A DNA stretch of 36,309 nt from Candidatus Aenigmatarchaeota archaeon (GTDB lineage Archaea; Aenigmatarchaeota; Aenigmatarchaeia; CG10238-14): positions 1 to 36,309 of the forward strand of contig JAWAAR010000005.1 in NCBI GenBank assembly GCA_038999265.1, in the 5' to 3' direction. This document shows, piece after piece, positions 6,874 through 16,100 of the stretch; within the stretch, counting starts at the first letter, position 1; every line of letters starts with the position of its first letter. The position numbers were made by a program, and so were the translations under genes. The notes below the pieces were generated by a model. It had not been told where the DNA came from and did not search any database. It was given only the letters and a program-made list of their open reading frames with translations.

Positions 6874-7470
6874 ATGATTGATTTCAGAAAGGTTTTGTTT
6901 GGTTTTAGTTTTCTAATTCTGTTTTTAACAAGCCCTATAATATTTATGACAAATTACTGGTATCTGGATTTTGAATATTCAAGAATTGGTTTTTCGGTTA
7001 AATTTTCTCCAGAAGAAACTTTGAAGATAAGTGGAGGGGTTCTTGATTTTATAAAAGGAAAGAGTGATTATTTGCCAATAGAAGCCCAATTTAACAAAAG
7101 GGAAATAATTCACTTAAATGACATCAGGAAAATTTTTAATAAAATAAAATCAGCTTGGGCAATTTCATTGGTATTTACCCTATCTTTTCTCTTGATTGAT
7201 TTTAAGTTATATATCAATTATATCAAAAGTTTGTCGTATGTTTTTATGGTGCTGGTTCTTTTGGTTTTCTTGGGTATCTCTTTTAATTTTAATTATTTTT
7301 TCATAAAATTTCATAAATTGGTTTTTCCTCATGGTTTCTGGTCTTTTGGTCCGGATGACATGTTAGTTAATCTTTTTCCGGAAAATTTTTGGCTTGATTC
7401 TACCATAATTTTTCTATTTCTTTGTTTAATTGAGTGTTTTTTATTAATGTTACTTTATTTGCTCAGATAA
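6874..7470 (+). CDS. DUF1461-like (TIGR01906-type) integral membrane protein
   Basis: The 198-residue protein has an N-terminal membrane helix (residues ~8-28), a loop containing 'IIHLNDIRKIFNKI', helices near 93-108 and 118-140, and a C-terminal helix (~175-197). The region 'FIKFHKLVFPHGFWSFGPDD' followed by 'NLFPENFW' matches the conserved 'FH..FF....W.F.p.d..i.lfP..FW' block of the DUF1461 family, known in bacteria and archaea but without an assigned function. Start ATG 6874 is the first codon of the frame, and a TATA-like TAAATAATTATT (6840-6851) lies at the expected distance for a leaderless mRNA. The lipoprotein gene follows on the same strand after a 52-base gap. Confidence 0.7.
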   Translation: MIDFRKVLFGFSFLILFLTSPIIFMTNYWYLDFEYSRIGFSVKFSPEETLKISGGVLDFIKGKSDYLPIEAQFNKREIIHLNDIRKIFNKIKSAWAISLVFTLSFLLIDFKLYINYIKSLSYVFMVLVLLVFLGISFNFNYFFIKFHKLVFPHGFWSFGPDDMLVNLFPENFWLDSTIIFLFLCLIECFLLMLLYLLR

Positions 7471-7522
7471 CCAACAGAAATTTAAAATAATAAATCAAAT
7501 AAGTAATATGGTAGGGATTAAA

Positions 7523-8347
7523 ATGAAGAAAATAGGTATTTTATTGCTGATTTTAAGTATTTTCTTGATCTCAGGTTGTACGCAGAAGGGGGGGGGTGGT
7601 GGGGGTTCTGGATCTGGTATTATAATTAGCAGTCTAATAGTTGACCCCCCAGAAATAGAAGGTGGGGAAGAAGTATATATTCTTATGGATTTGCAAAATG
7701 TCGGTGGAGCTTTAGCCCAAAACATAGAAACAAATTTAATTGGGTTACCATCTGGGTGGAATATTGTAGATCATTATGGCAATCCAGGTCAACTGTATCC
7801 CCCAGAAAAAAATATTCAAGGTGAGTTGGCAACTGTTCAATGGACTTTACTTGCTCCCCATTCAAACACTGATATAGATTATCCATTTGAGGTCCAGGTT
7901 AAATATTCTTACTCTACAAGAACTGAAACATTGATAAGAATGGTAAACAGGGACTGGTTAATGAAACTTCCATACAACCAAAGAGAGGAAGAAAGGAAGA
8001 AGCAGGGTACAATCACAAGCAATGTTCAAGGTGGACCTATTCAAGCAACCGTAAAAGCCGCCAGCACTACTGGAAATTCCGTGATTTTGGATATACAAAA
8101 CATTGGTGGTGGATATCCAAGAGATAATCGTGTTATTGTTCAATATGAGGGTATGAGATGTAATAATTTAGGAAATGGGCAAACAATTGAGCTTATTAGG
8201 GGTCAAAATAAACAGTTCAGATGCGATGTAACAGATCTACCAAATGGCGATTGGCAATGGCAGAATGTGAGAATTAATGTAGTCCTAACCTATGATTATA
8301 TAATAAAATCTTCCTCATCAATAAAAGTCTTAGGAACACCTGTTTAA
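7523..8347 (+). CDS. Lipoprotein with Gly-rich linker and CARDB-like beta domains
   Basis: The N-terminus is a lipoprotein signal: positive 'MKK', hydrophobic core 'IGILLLILSIFLIS' and a lipobox-like L-I-S-G-C, so the mature protein would start at a lipidated Cys outside the cell. It is followed at once by 'TQKGGGGGGSGSG', a flexible linker encoded by a nine-G tract. Two domains follow. The first contains 'EIEGGEEVYILMDLQNVGGA' and the second 'GNSVILDIQNIGGGYPRDNR', patterns of CARDB-like domains with the strand-N-x-G-x motif. Function unknown; possibly adhesion or a binding role. An upstream in-frame ATG at 7508 would add five residues; 7523 gives the more typical signal start. The stop codon abuts the tRNA-Val gene with no spacer. 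Confidence 0.75.
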   Translation: MKKIGILLLILSIFLISGCTQKGGGGGGSGSGIIISSLIVDPPEIEGGEEVYILMDLQNVGGALAQNIETNLIGLPSGWNIVDHYGNPGQLYPPEKNIQGELATVQWTLLAPHSNTDIDYPFEVQVKYSYSTRTETLIRMVNRDWLMKLPYNQREEERKKQGTITSNVQGGPIQATVKAASTTGNSVILDIQNIGGGYPRDNRVIVQYEGMRCNNLGNGQTIELIRGQNKQFRCDVTDLPNGDWQWQNVRINVVLTYDYIIKSSSSIKVLGTPV

Positions 8348-8419
8348 TGGGTTCGAGGAGAATCGAACTCCTTTCTTCGCCGTGTGAGGGCGACGTCCTG
8401 ACCGTTAGACTACGAACCC
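8348..8419 (-). tRNA. tRNA-Val (anticodon CAC)
   Basis: The minus strand folds as a complete 72-nt cloverleaf. The acceptor is GGGTTCG/CGAACCC, the D arm GTCT...GGAC, the anticodon stem TCGCC/GGCGA with loop CTCACAC (anticodon CAC, reading GUG), the variable loop AGAA, and the T arm AGGAG-TTCGATT-CTCCT. The discriminator is A and no CCA is encoded. No intron is present. The 5' ten bases overlap the end of the EndoQ gene on the same strand, including its stop codon. The 3' end directly touches the stop of the convergent lipoprotein gene. No separate promoter is evident, so the tRNA may be processed from the EndoQ transcript or use a promoter inside that gene. Confidence 0.97.
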
Positions 8420-9669
8420 CTGAAATCAAATATTGTTTTCTGCTCTGGTCTTTTTAACTTTTCCTTTTCCCCATTAAATATAGGTCTTCCATACACACCA
8501 TCATATCCAGGATTAATATAGACTTGATTGTTTCTTATTTTATTTATAAAATTGGCAAGCCTCTCATCAAAACTATTCAATTCCTCCAACTGGGTCTCAA
8601 ATAATATCCTGAATTCGTTTCCAAACTTTTCTATTAATTTCTGATATTCATTCCAAACTTTCTTTGAATTTGGGCTGGTCTTAAAATAAAAACCAATTAT
8701 TTCCAAAAGAGGTATTGTATGTTTGAATGGTATTGAGTTTTTTGGTATATACCCTTCTGGTCTATCCGCAAGTTCTTCCACCCTTTGAAGAACACCGACC
8801 GTTAACTTCTTTCTGCAAACAGGGCATGTGTTCCTAAATCTAATTGCCTCTCTTGGTGAAAGCACAACTCCACATTTTCTGTGTCCAGTATAATGATACT
8901 TCCCCTCCTCCGGAAAAAATTCAATTGTGTATAAAAATCTTCTTTTATCCTTCTTTTTTATTGCATCAACCAATTCCCAAAAAGTGAGTCTTTTTAGTTC
9001 AAAAACATTGCACTCTCTGCCTATTTTATCGGGATATGGGGAATGGCAATCAGAGTTGCTGACAAGTGTATATCTATCAATTTTACTAACCCTGAAGTTC
9101 ATGGGTGGATCAGAGCTAAGGCCGGTCTCTATTGAAAATATGTGTTTTGTTTGATCTTGATAGCACTCCTCTATACTGTTAAAACCCGATTTTGATCCAA
9201 ATATCGAAAACCAACTTGTCCATGCATGCGCTGGGGTTATCATACAATCCCGATCTATTTCTATTAATTTTTCAACAAGCTCCGGCGAGGGAATATTTAG
9301 TATTGGCCTCCCATCGGAAGAAAGATCGCCATATTTAGACAATTCCTCGTTTATCTGGTCCACTATTTCAAAGCTGCTTGCATGGATTATGTGATGTATT
9401 TTTCTAGTTTTTCCATCTTGTTCATAAATTGTGGATACCTCGGTTGTAAGCATAAAGTTCATGTCATCATAAACAAAAAGTCCTGTATCTTCAATAGGTT
9501 TAAGTGTCATCTTTAATTCCTTCAACCAATAAGGATGGGTAAAATCTCCTGTACCTATTAGGTTAAGCCCTTTCATCTTACCGTATCTTGACAAGTTTTG
9601 TATATTCATCTGTGAGCTTGTCCCTCTCGAATATTTACTGTGGATGTGAAAGTCACAGAAAAACTTCAT
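8410..9669 (-). CDS. Endonuclease Q (PHP-domain repair nuclease for deaminated bases)
   Basis: The 419-residue protein matches the TIGR00375/EndoQ family. It has an N-terminal PHP metal-binding domain with D6-F-H8-I-H10, then 'GTGDFTHPYW' and 'PAHAWTSWFSIFG', later 'SNSDCHSPYP', and a zinc-ribbon region ('GHRKCGVV' then 'NTCPVCRKKL'). Next comes 'RPEGYIPKNSIPFKHTIPLL', a strongly conserved EndoQ segment. EndoQ, characterised in Pyrococcus, nicks DNA 5' of uracil, hypoxanthine, xanthine and abasic sites. The start ATG 9669 overlaps the upstream HAD gene stop (ATGA). The C-terminus ends inside the tRNA-Val gene: the last codons GGT-TCG-TAG are tRNA positions 2-10. It lies downstream of RPA and RadA in a repair-oriented gene run. 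Confidence 0.92.
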   Translation of the reverse strand: MKFFCDFHIHSKYSRGTSSQMNIQNLSRYGKMKGLNLIGTGDFTHPYWLKELKMTLKPIEDTGLFVYDDMNFMLTTEVSTIYEQDGKTRKIHHIIHASSFEIVDQINEELSKYGDLSSDGRPILNIPSPELVEKLIEIDRDCMITPAHAWTSWFSIFGSKSGFNSIEECYQDQTKHIFSIETGLSSDPPMNFRVSKIDRYTLVSNSDCHSPYPDKIGRECNVFELKRLTFWELVDAIKKKDKRRFLYTIEFFPEEGKYHYTGHRKCGVVLSPREAIRFRNTCPVCRKKLTVGVLQRVEELADRPEGYIPKNSIPFKHTIPLLEIIGFYFKTSPNSKKVWNEYQKLIEKFGNEFRILFETQLEELNSFDERLANFINKIRNNQVYINPGYDGVYGRPIFNGEKEKLKRPEQKTIFDFRGS

Positions 9670-10301
9670 TCAATCATCTTTATTTCTTCAAGAGATCTCA
9701 CATACCATTCCTCATTCATATATTCAGGGTATTTTTGTCTTGTATCAACTAGAATTGCCCTAAAACCCAAGTATCTTGAAGGAACTATATCCTGTTCCAA
9801 ATTATCTCCTATATAAACAACCTCCTCTGGTTTGACTTTCATCCTATCTAATATTAGCTGAAAAATTCTTGGATCAGGTTTTGCTATTCCAACCTCCCCA
9901 GAAATTATAATCTCATCAAAATATTTTCCAAGACCAAATCTTTCTATTGTTTCTCTCCCTTCTCTTCCAGCTGTATTTGAGAGCAAAACAAGTTTATATT
10001 TTTTCTTTAGTTTTCTCAATGTTTTAATTGTTGAAGGAAATAGTTTGACATTATTCCTTGCTTCTTCCCAAAGTTCCTTTATTTCTTCCATTTTTTTCAA
10101 TGGAATTCCATTTTTTCTCAAGAACTCCTCCAAAAATTCATAAAAAGTCATCTTTCTACCGAAAAAATTCTTGTCACAATAATCCCAAAATTCCTGTCTG
10201 TTATTAAAACCCAAAATATTTGCTATTCTTTCGTGTATCTCACTTGAAGGATCATAAACCAATGTGTTCCATAGATCAAAGGCAACAACTTTTATAGGCA
10301 T
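9666..10301 (-). CDS. HAD-superfamily hydrolase with a DxW motif I
   Basis: A 211-residue HAD protein with a helical cap between motifs I and II (C1-type). Motif I is 'AFDLWNTLVYD' (D9-x-W11), motif II 'LVLLSNTAG', motif III lysine in 'GIAKPDPRIF', and motif IV 'VYIGDNLEQDI'. The nucleophile Asp is present, but the second Asp that acts as acid/base in HAD phosphatases is Trp. A non-Asp residue there also occurs in haloacid-dehalogenase-type members, so a standard phosphatase activity should not be assumed. The frame is open to 10364, but ATG 10301 starts directly before the conserved first strand, and the extra upstream residues have no HAD character. Its stop overlaps the EndoQ start by four bases, indicating coupling; RadA lies 23 bases upstream. 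Confidence 0.85.
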   Translation of the reverse strand: MPIKVVAFDLWNTLVYDPSSEIHERIANILGFNNRQEFWDYCDKNFFGRKMTFYEFLEEFLRKNGIPLKKMEEIKELWEEARNNVKLFPSTIKTLRKLKKKYKLVLLSNTAGREGRETIERFGLGKYFDEIIISGEVGIAKPDPRIFQLILDRMKVKPEEVVYIGDNLEQDIVPSRYLGFRAILVDTRQKYPEYMNEEWYVRSLEEIKMIE

Positions 10302-10324
10302 AAAAATTATTTTAAAAGTAAAAA

Positions 10325-11302
10325 TTAATCCCTGATTCCTTCTGGGAGAACTCTGAAAACACATTCTCCTGCCGGTAAATCTGGGGAATCCATAACTTTG
10401 GCTATCCTTTTTTCTCCAGTAGACTTTCTCAAATAAACTCTATAGGTTGACTGGTGGGCAACTATATGACCACCGGCAGGGCTTGTCGGGTCACCAAATA
10501 GTATAGCTGGATTTGCCTGAACTTGATTTGTGACATATACTGCAAGGTTGTAAGCATCAGCAAGTCTTTGCAAGGCGTGGAGATGCTTGTTTAATTTCTG
10601 CTGCCTTGGTGCCAACTCACCCCTCCCCGAAAAGTCCGCACGAAAATGGGATGTGAGGCTGTCTACAATTATAAGTTTTATGTTGTTTTCCTCTATCATC
10701 TCATTTGCCTTTTCTATTAAGAACATCTGATGGTCAGAATTGTAAGCTCTTGCTACAAATATGTTTTTCAATACCTTTGGTGGATCTAGGTTTAGTGCAT
10801 CTGCGATCTGGATTATCCTGTTTGGTCTAAAGGTATTTTCTGTATCTATGAATAGGCAATTTCCATTCAGACCACCCTTATCCTCGGGTAGTTGAACATT
10901 AACTGCAAGCTGGAAACCAAGCTGGGTTTTACCAGATCCAAACTGCCCATAAACCTCGGTTATTGCCTGTGTTTCTATTCCACCCCCAAGCAATTCATCC
11001 AGATTCTTGCTGCTAGTTGTTATCTTTGCCATCTGTTGCCTTTGTTTCCAGACCTCATCAGCCGTGGTGAAACCCATTTTAAGCATTTGCCTGGCATTGT
11101 TGATTATTTTTGTGGCCGTAGCCTGACCAATCTCAAGTATTGATGCTATTTCCCCGGGTGATGATACAGCAAGGGCCATCGGGTCGGTGAACCCAAGTTC
11201 GATCAACTTCTCGGCAAGTTTAGGTCCAACCCCAGGTATATCTTCTAGGGTTATCTTCCTTTTGATTTCATCTTTTTTCTCAATAACCTTTTCCTTTACC
11301 AT
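10325..11302 (-). CDS. radA: DNA repair and recombination protein RadA
   Basis: This is a full-length (325 residues) archaeal RecA/Rad51 homologue. The N-terminal helix-hairpin-helix region ('[20 protein letters not shown]', about residues 19-60) binds DNA. F-T-T-A (78-81) is the FxxA-type polymerisation motif. Walker A is G-Q-F-G-S-G-K-T (119-126), Walker B lies in '[14 protein letters not shown]', and the L2 region follows '[10 protein letters not shown]' with '[17 protein letters not shown]'. The C-terminus '[13 protein letters not shown]' is typical. RadA forms filaments on single-stranded DNA and drives strand exchange. The start ATG 11302 overlaps the end of the RPA gene by 23 bases, so the two are likely coupled. 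The HAD and EndoQ genes follow. Confidence 0.97.
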   Translation of the reverse strand: MVKEKVIEKKDEIKRKITLEDIPGVGPKLAEKLIELGFTDPMALAVSSPGEIASILEIGQATATKIINNARQMLKMGFTTADEVWKQRQQMAKITTSSKNLDELLGGGIETQAITEVYGQFGSGKTQLGFQLAVNVQLPEDKGGLNGNCLFIDTENTFRPNRIIQIADALNLDPPKVLKNIFVARAYNSDHQMFLIEKANEMIEENNIKLIIVDSLTSHFRADFSGRGELAPRQQKLNKHLHALQRLADAYNLAVYVTNQVQANPAILFGDPTSPAGGHIVAHQSTYRVYLRKSTGEKRIAKVMDSPDLPAGECVFRVLPEGIRD

Positions 11303-12299
11303 CCAAACAACCTTCTATTTGGGTTAACAAGTTTTTGCATTCTCCCTTGATATCCAAGTCTCTGATATCATTTACAACAAACTCCAACCTATCAAACATT
11401 TTATTATTCTTTATTCTACCTGAAAGTATAACTTCTTTTCCAAGTGTGTTTTCTTTTATCATTGAAAGAGCTTCATCTGGGGTTAAATTCAACAAAACAG
11501 ATGGATCAACCCCAGAAAATTTTTGAGCCTGTTCCCTAAAAAATACAGCTCTTATATTGGATGTTCCATCATCTATTATTCCAGATATTATCATGACAGT
11601 TTCCGGCGTAACTTTGCCATGTTCCTTGCAAATATAGTTTTTTTCCCTTTTTTCAACAGTTAATCTGCAGGTTGGGCAGAGATGAAAAATAGGGGAAGTG
11701 TTGAAAAGTTGCACAAAATTTCCAACCACCTCAAAAAAACCTTCTTGGGCATCCTTGATTTCTATCCTCTTTGATATATTTTCTGGGGCAGATGGAATAT
11801 TGCTGTCATCTTCTTCTTTTTTTATCAGAGAATATTTAGGCAATCTTATCTCCAATCCTCCATAAATATTCTTCTTTGCAACACCATCGGTTATTGTAAT
11901 CACATCTCCCTCTGAAAGTGAGCCTGACTCTATCATTTCAACCTGCTTGTCCCATAGGGGAACCCTTATTTGACCTGTGCCATCGGAGATAAAAATGTTG
12001 CAAACCTTTCCAGAAGAACCGTCCTTTCTCTTGAATTCCCTGATGGGGGTTATTTGAGTTATCCTACCTTTAACTCTCACACCTTTTAACCCTTCTGTGA
12101 TGGTTTCAATCTTAATAGGTTTTCTCTCTATTGTCAAAAGGTTTATGCCGAGGTCTCTTGCAACCAAATGGCCGGCCCCTTCCATTGAAACTAATCCTAC
12201 AAGTTCATCATATTTCTTTTCTATCATCTCCTTTATCTCTTCTTCTGAAAAATTTGTTTTTTCTTTTATCTCTTTTATTATTTCATCCAGACTCAACAT
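11280..12299 (-). CDS. Replication protein A, single-stranded DNA-binding, multi-OB with zinc finger
   Basis: The protein (about 339 residues) has an N-terminal helical segment, then an OB-fold with '[20 protein letters not shown]', '[15 protein letters not shown]' and '[10 protein letters not shown]'. A second OB region follows, containing a zinc-finger-like insertion '[20 protein letters not shown]' (Cys/Cys...Cys/His) and '[20 protein letters not shown]'. This architecture matches euryarchaeal RPA41-like proteins. It protects and presents single-stranded DNA in replication and recombination, consistent with its overlap with radA. The reading frame also contains an upstream TTG (12311), but GGAG sits about six bases before ATG 12299, so ATG 12299 is chosen. 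It follows the PRC-barrel-like gene with a one-base gap. Confidence 0.9.
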   Translation of the reverse strand: MLSLDEIIKEIKEKTNFSEEEIKEMIEKKYDELVGLVSMEGAGHLVARDLGINLLTIERKPIKIETITEGLKGVRVKGRITQITPIREFKRKDGSSGKVCNIFISDGTGQIRVPLWDKQVEMIESGSLSEGDVITITDGVAKKNIYGGLEIRLPKYSLIKKEEDDSNIPSAPENISKRIEIKDAQEGFFEVVGNFVQLFNTSPIFHLCPTCRLTVEKREKNYICKEHGKVTPETVMIISGIIDDGTSNIRAVFFREQAQKFSGVDPSVLLNLTPDEALSMIKENTLGKEVILSGRIKNNKMFDRLEFVVNDIRDLDIKGECKNLLTQIEGCLDGKGKGY

Positions 12300-12300
12300 T

Positions 12301-12768
12301 CTATTCTCCAACTAATTTTTTAAGCCAACCTTTTTCTTTTTCCTGGGGTATCCCTGAGGGAAACACATCCTTTATGGCATCAATAGTTAGTTGGTATCTT
12401 TTGAAAACATCGGTTTTTCTTATAGCATTAGGGTTTATCTCAGGGACTTTTAATTCATTTTTCAAAAGTATTATCGATTCACCTATTGCATTAACATCGG
12501 TTATTGGGATGAACATCTTCCCAGCGGCAGTCTGGCACACAAGGACATCTGTGTCGAACTTGTTTATTTTCTCCTCCTCTTCCTTGGTATATTTGACACC
12601 CAAAAAGGATACTTTGGTACCATAGAAATTTGTTATCCTATCTATACATATACCCTTTTTCCCAGCGGTTGTGTCCACCACTTCCTTTCCTATACAAGTA
12701 TTTGTCTCACTCATTGAATTCTTGATTGCCTCGGATATTCTTCCTATGAAATCGACAACCGTTTCCAT
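12301..12768 (-). CDS. PRC-barrel-like protein of unknown function upstream of RPA
   Basis: This protein of about 155 residues has a segment 'IGKEVVDTTAGKKGICIDRI' followed by an acidic loop ('YTKEEEEKINKFDTD') and 'KMFIPITDVNAIGESIILLK'. The pattern 'GK.V.d..G...G.v.di...fIP...V..iG..iiL' resembles PRC-barrel domains, small beta-barrels found in ribosome-maturation, RNA-linked and photosynthetic proteins. The C-terminal helix ('RKTDVFKRYQLTIDAIKDVF') ends in a basic-aromatic tail. The role is unknown; its constant partner here is the RPA-RadA pair. GTG 12774 is in frame but lies in the ribosome-binding sequence AGGGGTG, which points to ATG 12768. Confidence 0.6.
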   Translation of the reverse strand: METVVDFIGRISEAIKNSMSETNTCIGKEVVDTTAGKKGICIDRITNFYGTKVSFLGVKYTKEEEEKINKFDTDVLVCQTAAGKMFIPITDVNAIGESIILLKNELKVPEINPNAIRKTDVFKRYQLTIDAIKDVFPSGIPQEKEKGWLKKLVGE

Positions 12769-12834
12769 TAGCACACCCCTGAAATTGTATGGTAAGTAAA
12801 GGTAAAATATGTTAGAGTTATATAAAATAGAAAA

Positions 12835-13056
12835 CTATCCAATCCTTTTTCTGACCATTTTTACATCTTTGTCGATAATTGTTTTCCTTCCGGCATGTTT
12901 TGCGAGAGCTGCTGCCTCGGCAGATATATCATAAACATAATCTGACAAAACCGAGGAAAACTCCCTTAAAGCCTCCTTGGAAACCCTCTTTGCACCGGCT
13001 TTTTTTAGTATACGTTCAAGTGGAGCCAAAGGTAGCTCTTTTTTTGTCTTGCCCAT
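12835..13056 (-). CDS. Archaeal histone
   Basis: A 73-residue single histone fold without tails, similar in length to HMfB. It begins 'MGKTKKELPLAPLERILKKA' and continues 'GAKRVSKEALREFSSVL' and 'YDISAEAAALAKHAGRKTII', ending 'DKDVKMVRKRIG'. The first loop and the central R/K-T pair, and the conserved Arg of 'HAGRKTI', are those that contact DNA in archaeal histones. It forms dimers that stack into wrapped chromatin. ATG 13056 is preferred over in-frame GTG 13065 because GAGGTG (13063-13068) is the ribosome-binding site, and the histone proper starts at M-G-K. The gene is separated from the PRC-RPA-RadA run by 66 bases, so it is probably a separate transcript. Confidence 0.96.
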   Translation of the reverse strand: MGKTKKELPLAPLERILKKAGAKRVSKEALREFSSVLSDYVYDISAEAAALAKHAGRKTIIDKDVKMVRKRIG

Positions 13057-13062
13057 CAAAAA

Positions 13063-13100
13063 CACCTCTATATATTTAAAAGATTGGGAAATATTTATTT
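13063..13100 (-). promoter_or_regulatory. Histone gene promoter and ribosome-binding site
   Basis: On the minus strand an AT-rich AATAAATATTT (about 13090-13100) is placed for transcription starting near 13068, and TTTAAATATA (13071-13080) is an alternative TATA-like match. GAGGTG (13063-13068) lies six bases before ATG 13056. The choice between the two TATA candidates cannot be made from sequence. Confidence 0.35.
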
Positions 13101-13104
13101 TTTC

Positions 13105-16100
13105 TTAATATCGGGATAAAAGCCCCAATTCTTCAATTTTCAACCTATAATTTTCGAGAATATTTTTCAATATTTCCATAAGTTTCTTTTCATCTCCGTT
13201 GAATTTCTGCTCTATTTCACCCTGTTGTTTTTTTATTAAAACTGAACCTTCTGGAGAAGATAGGTTATATTGAAGAAAATTAGATGATTGTTGAATTTCA
13301 AGATATCCTTCATTGGTTTTTATTTTTGATATTGTGGTTTCACCAAACTGTTCGGTGTGGATTGTTATATTAGGAGAGGAATAATCCATAATATATCTTC
13401 CATCCTTTGATTTTATTGAGAATTTTTCCTTAAAGTTCTTTTCTTCTTTCAGAAAATTTTTGGAGGATATTGTAAATATTTTTTTTATAGGATATAATAT
13501 TTTTGTGAGTCCTGAAGTATCATAAACAGAGAAGTATGTATATTTGGGTCCAGAAGAAGGTTGTAAAAGTGCTACTGATACTAAATATTGGCCTGTAGAG
13601 TTGGTATTATTATAAATTATTTGATATAAGTTTCTTCCAGGTTTTATTGAAATTTCATTGTAAATTATTTCATCTTTTATATCTGTCTGGATCCTCAAAA
13701 GAAGAGTTGTATTTATTTCTTGACTCAATGTGTTATATATATCAGTTGTTATAATGGCCTTGCTTCCTTTTGACACATCTGTGGAGTTGACCTTCAATAT
13801 TTCTAATGGTGATATATACTTCAACGTTAAATTTAGTGAAAGAACATCCACCGACCCATTGGAGTGGTATATTGTTGGGATAAAGAATATATCAAAGGTT
13901 GTAGCATTGTCTAAGGTTTTTATTTGGTAATTCCACAAAACATTATCCGGGTAAGAGCCAGTGAAATTTTCAAAAGGATAGTCCAGGTCATAGATTATTG
14001 GAATATCTATGTTGTCGTATGTTATTTTGTGGATTGAATATGTTAATGAAATTAATGTTGAGTTTTCAGGAAGTTGTATGGTTTTTTTATAAATTGGAAG
14101 GGCAGGTTTGTTTGGTTCTGTTATATAGTCATCTGGATTCTCGAATACCAAGTTTTTAGAATTATTCAAATAAACAATCTTATAGGTTGGTGAAAATGAG
14201 TAGTTGAAGATAAATTGGTTATTTTCAATAAAAATTTCATCAGACTGTAAAGGCTGTAAAGAAGGATCAAAAGAAATCGATGGATCCCCAATTAGAAGAG
14301 TGTCATAATACTCCTTTTCATAGGTTTTATTGCTACTCATTTCCATTCTAGAATTTTCATAATTTCTGTTTCTTGTTTCTAACATAGCCCTTCCAACAGT
14401 TTTGTCAAAGTTTTTGAAAAAGTGGTGAGAGGTTTCACCAGATTGCATATTGTAAACTTTCCCAGTTTTTACAACCATTGATATTGCGCCCCTATTCAAT
14501 ACTTTTTCTGATATTCCTGAGCTGTTTGTATATCTGAGATAATAAAATAGTGGATATATTATCAGATCTGACGGGTCAAATTCTTCATAGGTTACCGAAT
14601 GCCAACTTGAATTTATTGGCAAGAGCCAATGGGTTTCGTTTCCAGGTGAAAAGTATAAAATTACTTGGTTGTTCTCAATTTCATTCAAAAGATTTTCTCT
14701 GTTCAGCTGGGGAAGATGTTTTGGGTATTCTGGCCTCAGTTCAATTAAACTTCTCCATGCCAATCTCCAATCAAATTCATAGAAAGAATATAGAGCTATA
14801 TCTCCAGCTTTTGCAAGAAGAATTATTTTACCTATTTCCCCAAATAGGGACTTGAATAGAATTGGGTAGGAAGAAGCCCCAACCACACCAATTTCCTTTA
14901 CTATATCTTTTAATTCTCTCAGGACCGAGATGTCAACCTGATCAAAATCAGCCCTTCTTTCAACAAGTCTGGTAACTTCGAAATCCTTGAATAACAGTTC
15001 AACTTCAGAATCTATAACATGGGGCATTGTGCCTCCTGGTATTAATGCGTCCCAATATTTGTATGGGGTATTATAGGAGGCTAATATTAGTGCAGTCTTT
15101 TCAGGGTTAAAGATTTTTGAATATTCAAGTTGATAAGAAATTGATTCTGGTGAACCCATCAAACGACCACAAGAAAGATCCTGGTATCCATCGAAATTTA
15201 TATCACAGTAAGGGGAATCTGTTATAATTTTCTTCAAAGGAGATGTTGGGTCTTTTACAGAAAAGTGGGGATTTCCGACTAATAAAAGATAAATTTCTTT
15301 TTCGAAACGATACTTGTCTGGCAGATTGAATTTTTTGATTTCTTGGATGAGTTTGTTTTTTTGGGAGTCAGGATTACCCGTTGTTATAATTACAAAAGCA
15401 TTATTTTTTCTTGAAAAACCAAAAGAAAACATGGATTCCTCTTCAGATATATCTGTTAGAATGAAATAATTTGGTTTTGGATTTTTGTCTCTGAAAAGAT
15501 TGTTAATGTTTTCTGCCGTAAGATTTATTATTTTTTCTGGTTTCAGATATTCGATCGTCTCATGGGAAGGCTCGAATAAAATTGGTACATTTAAGAACGA
15601 AGATTTTAAGGCGGTTTCCTTATCAGTGGGGATTGCTATGTCCGTTTTTTCAAAAAAGATTTTTACTAAAGTTTCACCCGAATCGACAATATAGTTTTCA
15701 TTTGAAAAAGTCAAGTTTGTACCAAGTTGAAATATTACATCTGGTCCATAATCCTCTATAAATTTATCTATCAATTTTCTTGACGAATTGTAAACCAGGG
15801 TTGGTTGATTTAAACTTGAAGATGTTATGTAATTTTTCCAATTCGTGTTTGTTATTATCAAGTTTTTTTCCTTTGGAGATGTTAGTATGAAAATTTCTTT
15901 TTGATTATGGATACTTTGGTTTTCAAAAAATAGTTCTAAATTGAGTTTTGATTTTCCAAGTAATTTTTTATTTATGTTTAATGTTAATGAGTATGCTCCA
16001 TTATTAAGATTTTGGAATTTTTTTGGCTGGATTTCCGTTTGATCCAAAAATATTTTGAAATTTTGGGCTGAAAGGTTGGATATTGGTTCATTGTAAGAAC

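Noticed and set aside
10302-10364. N-terminal extension of the HAD protein
   Set aside because: It has no HAD-like residues, runs into the 3' end of radA, and ATG 10301 starts directly at the conserved first strand.
12131-12625. 164-codon plus-strand ORF
   Set aside because: It is the complement of the RPA and PRC-like genes, both of which have clear family features.
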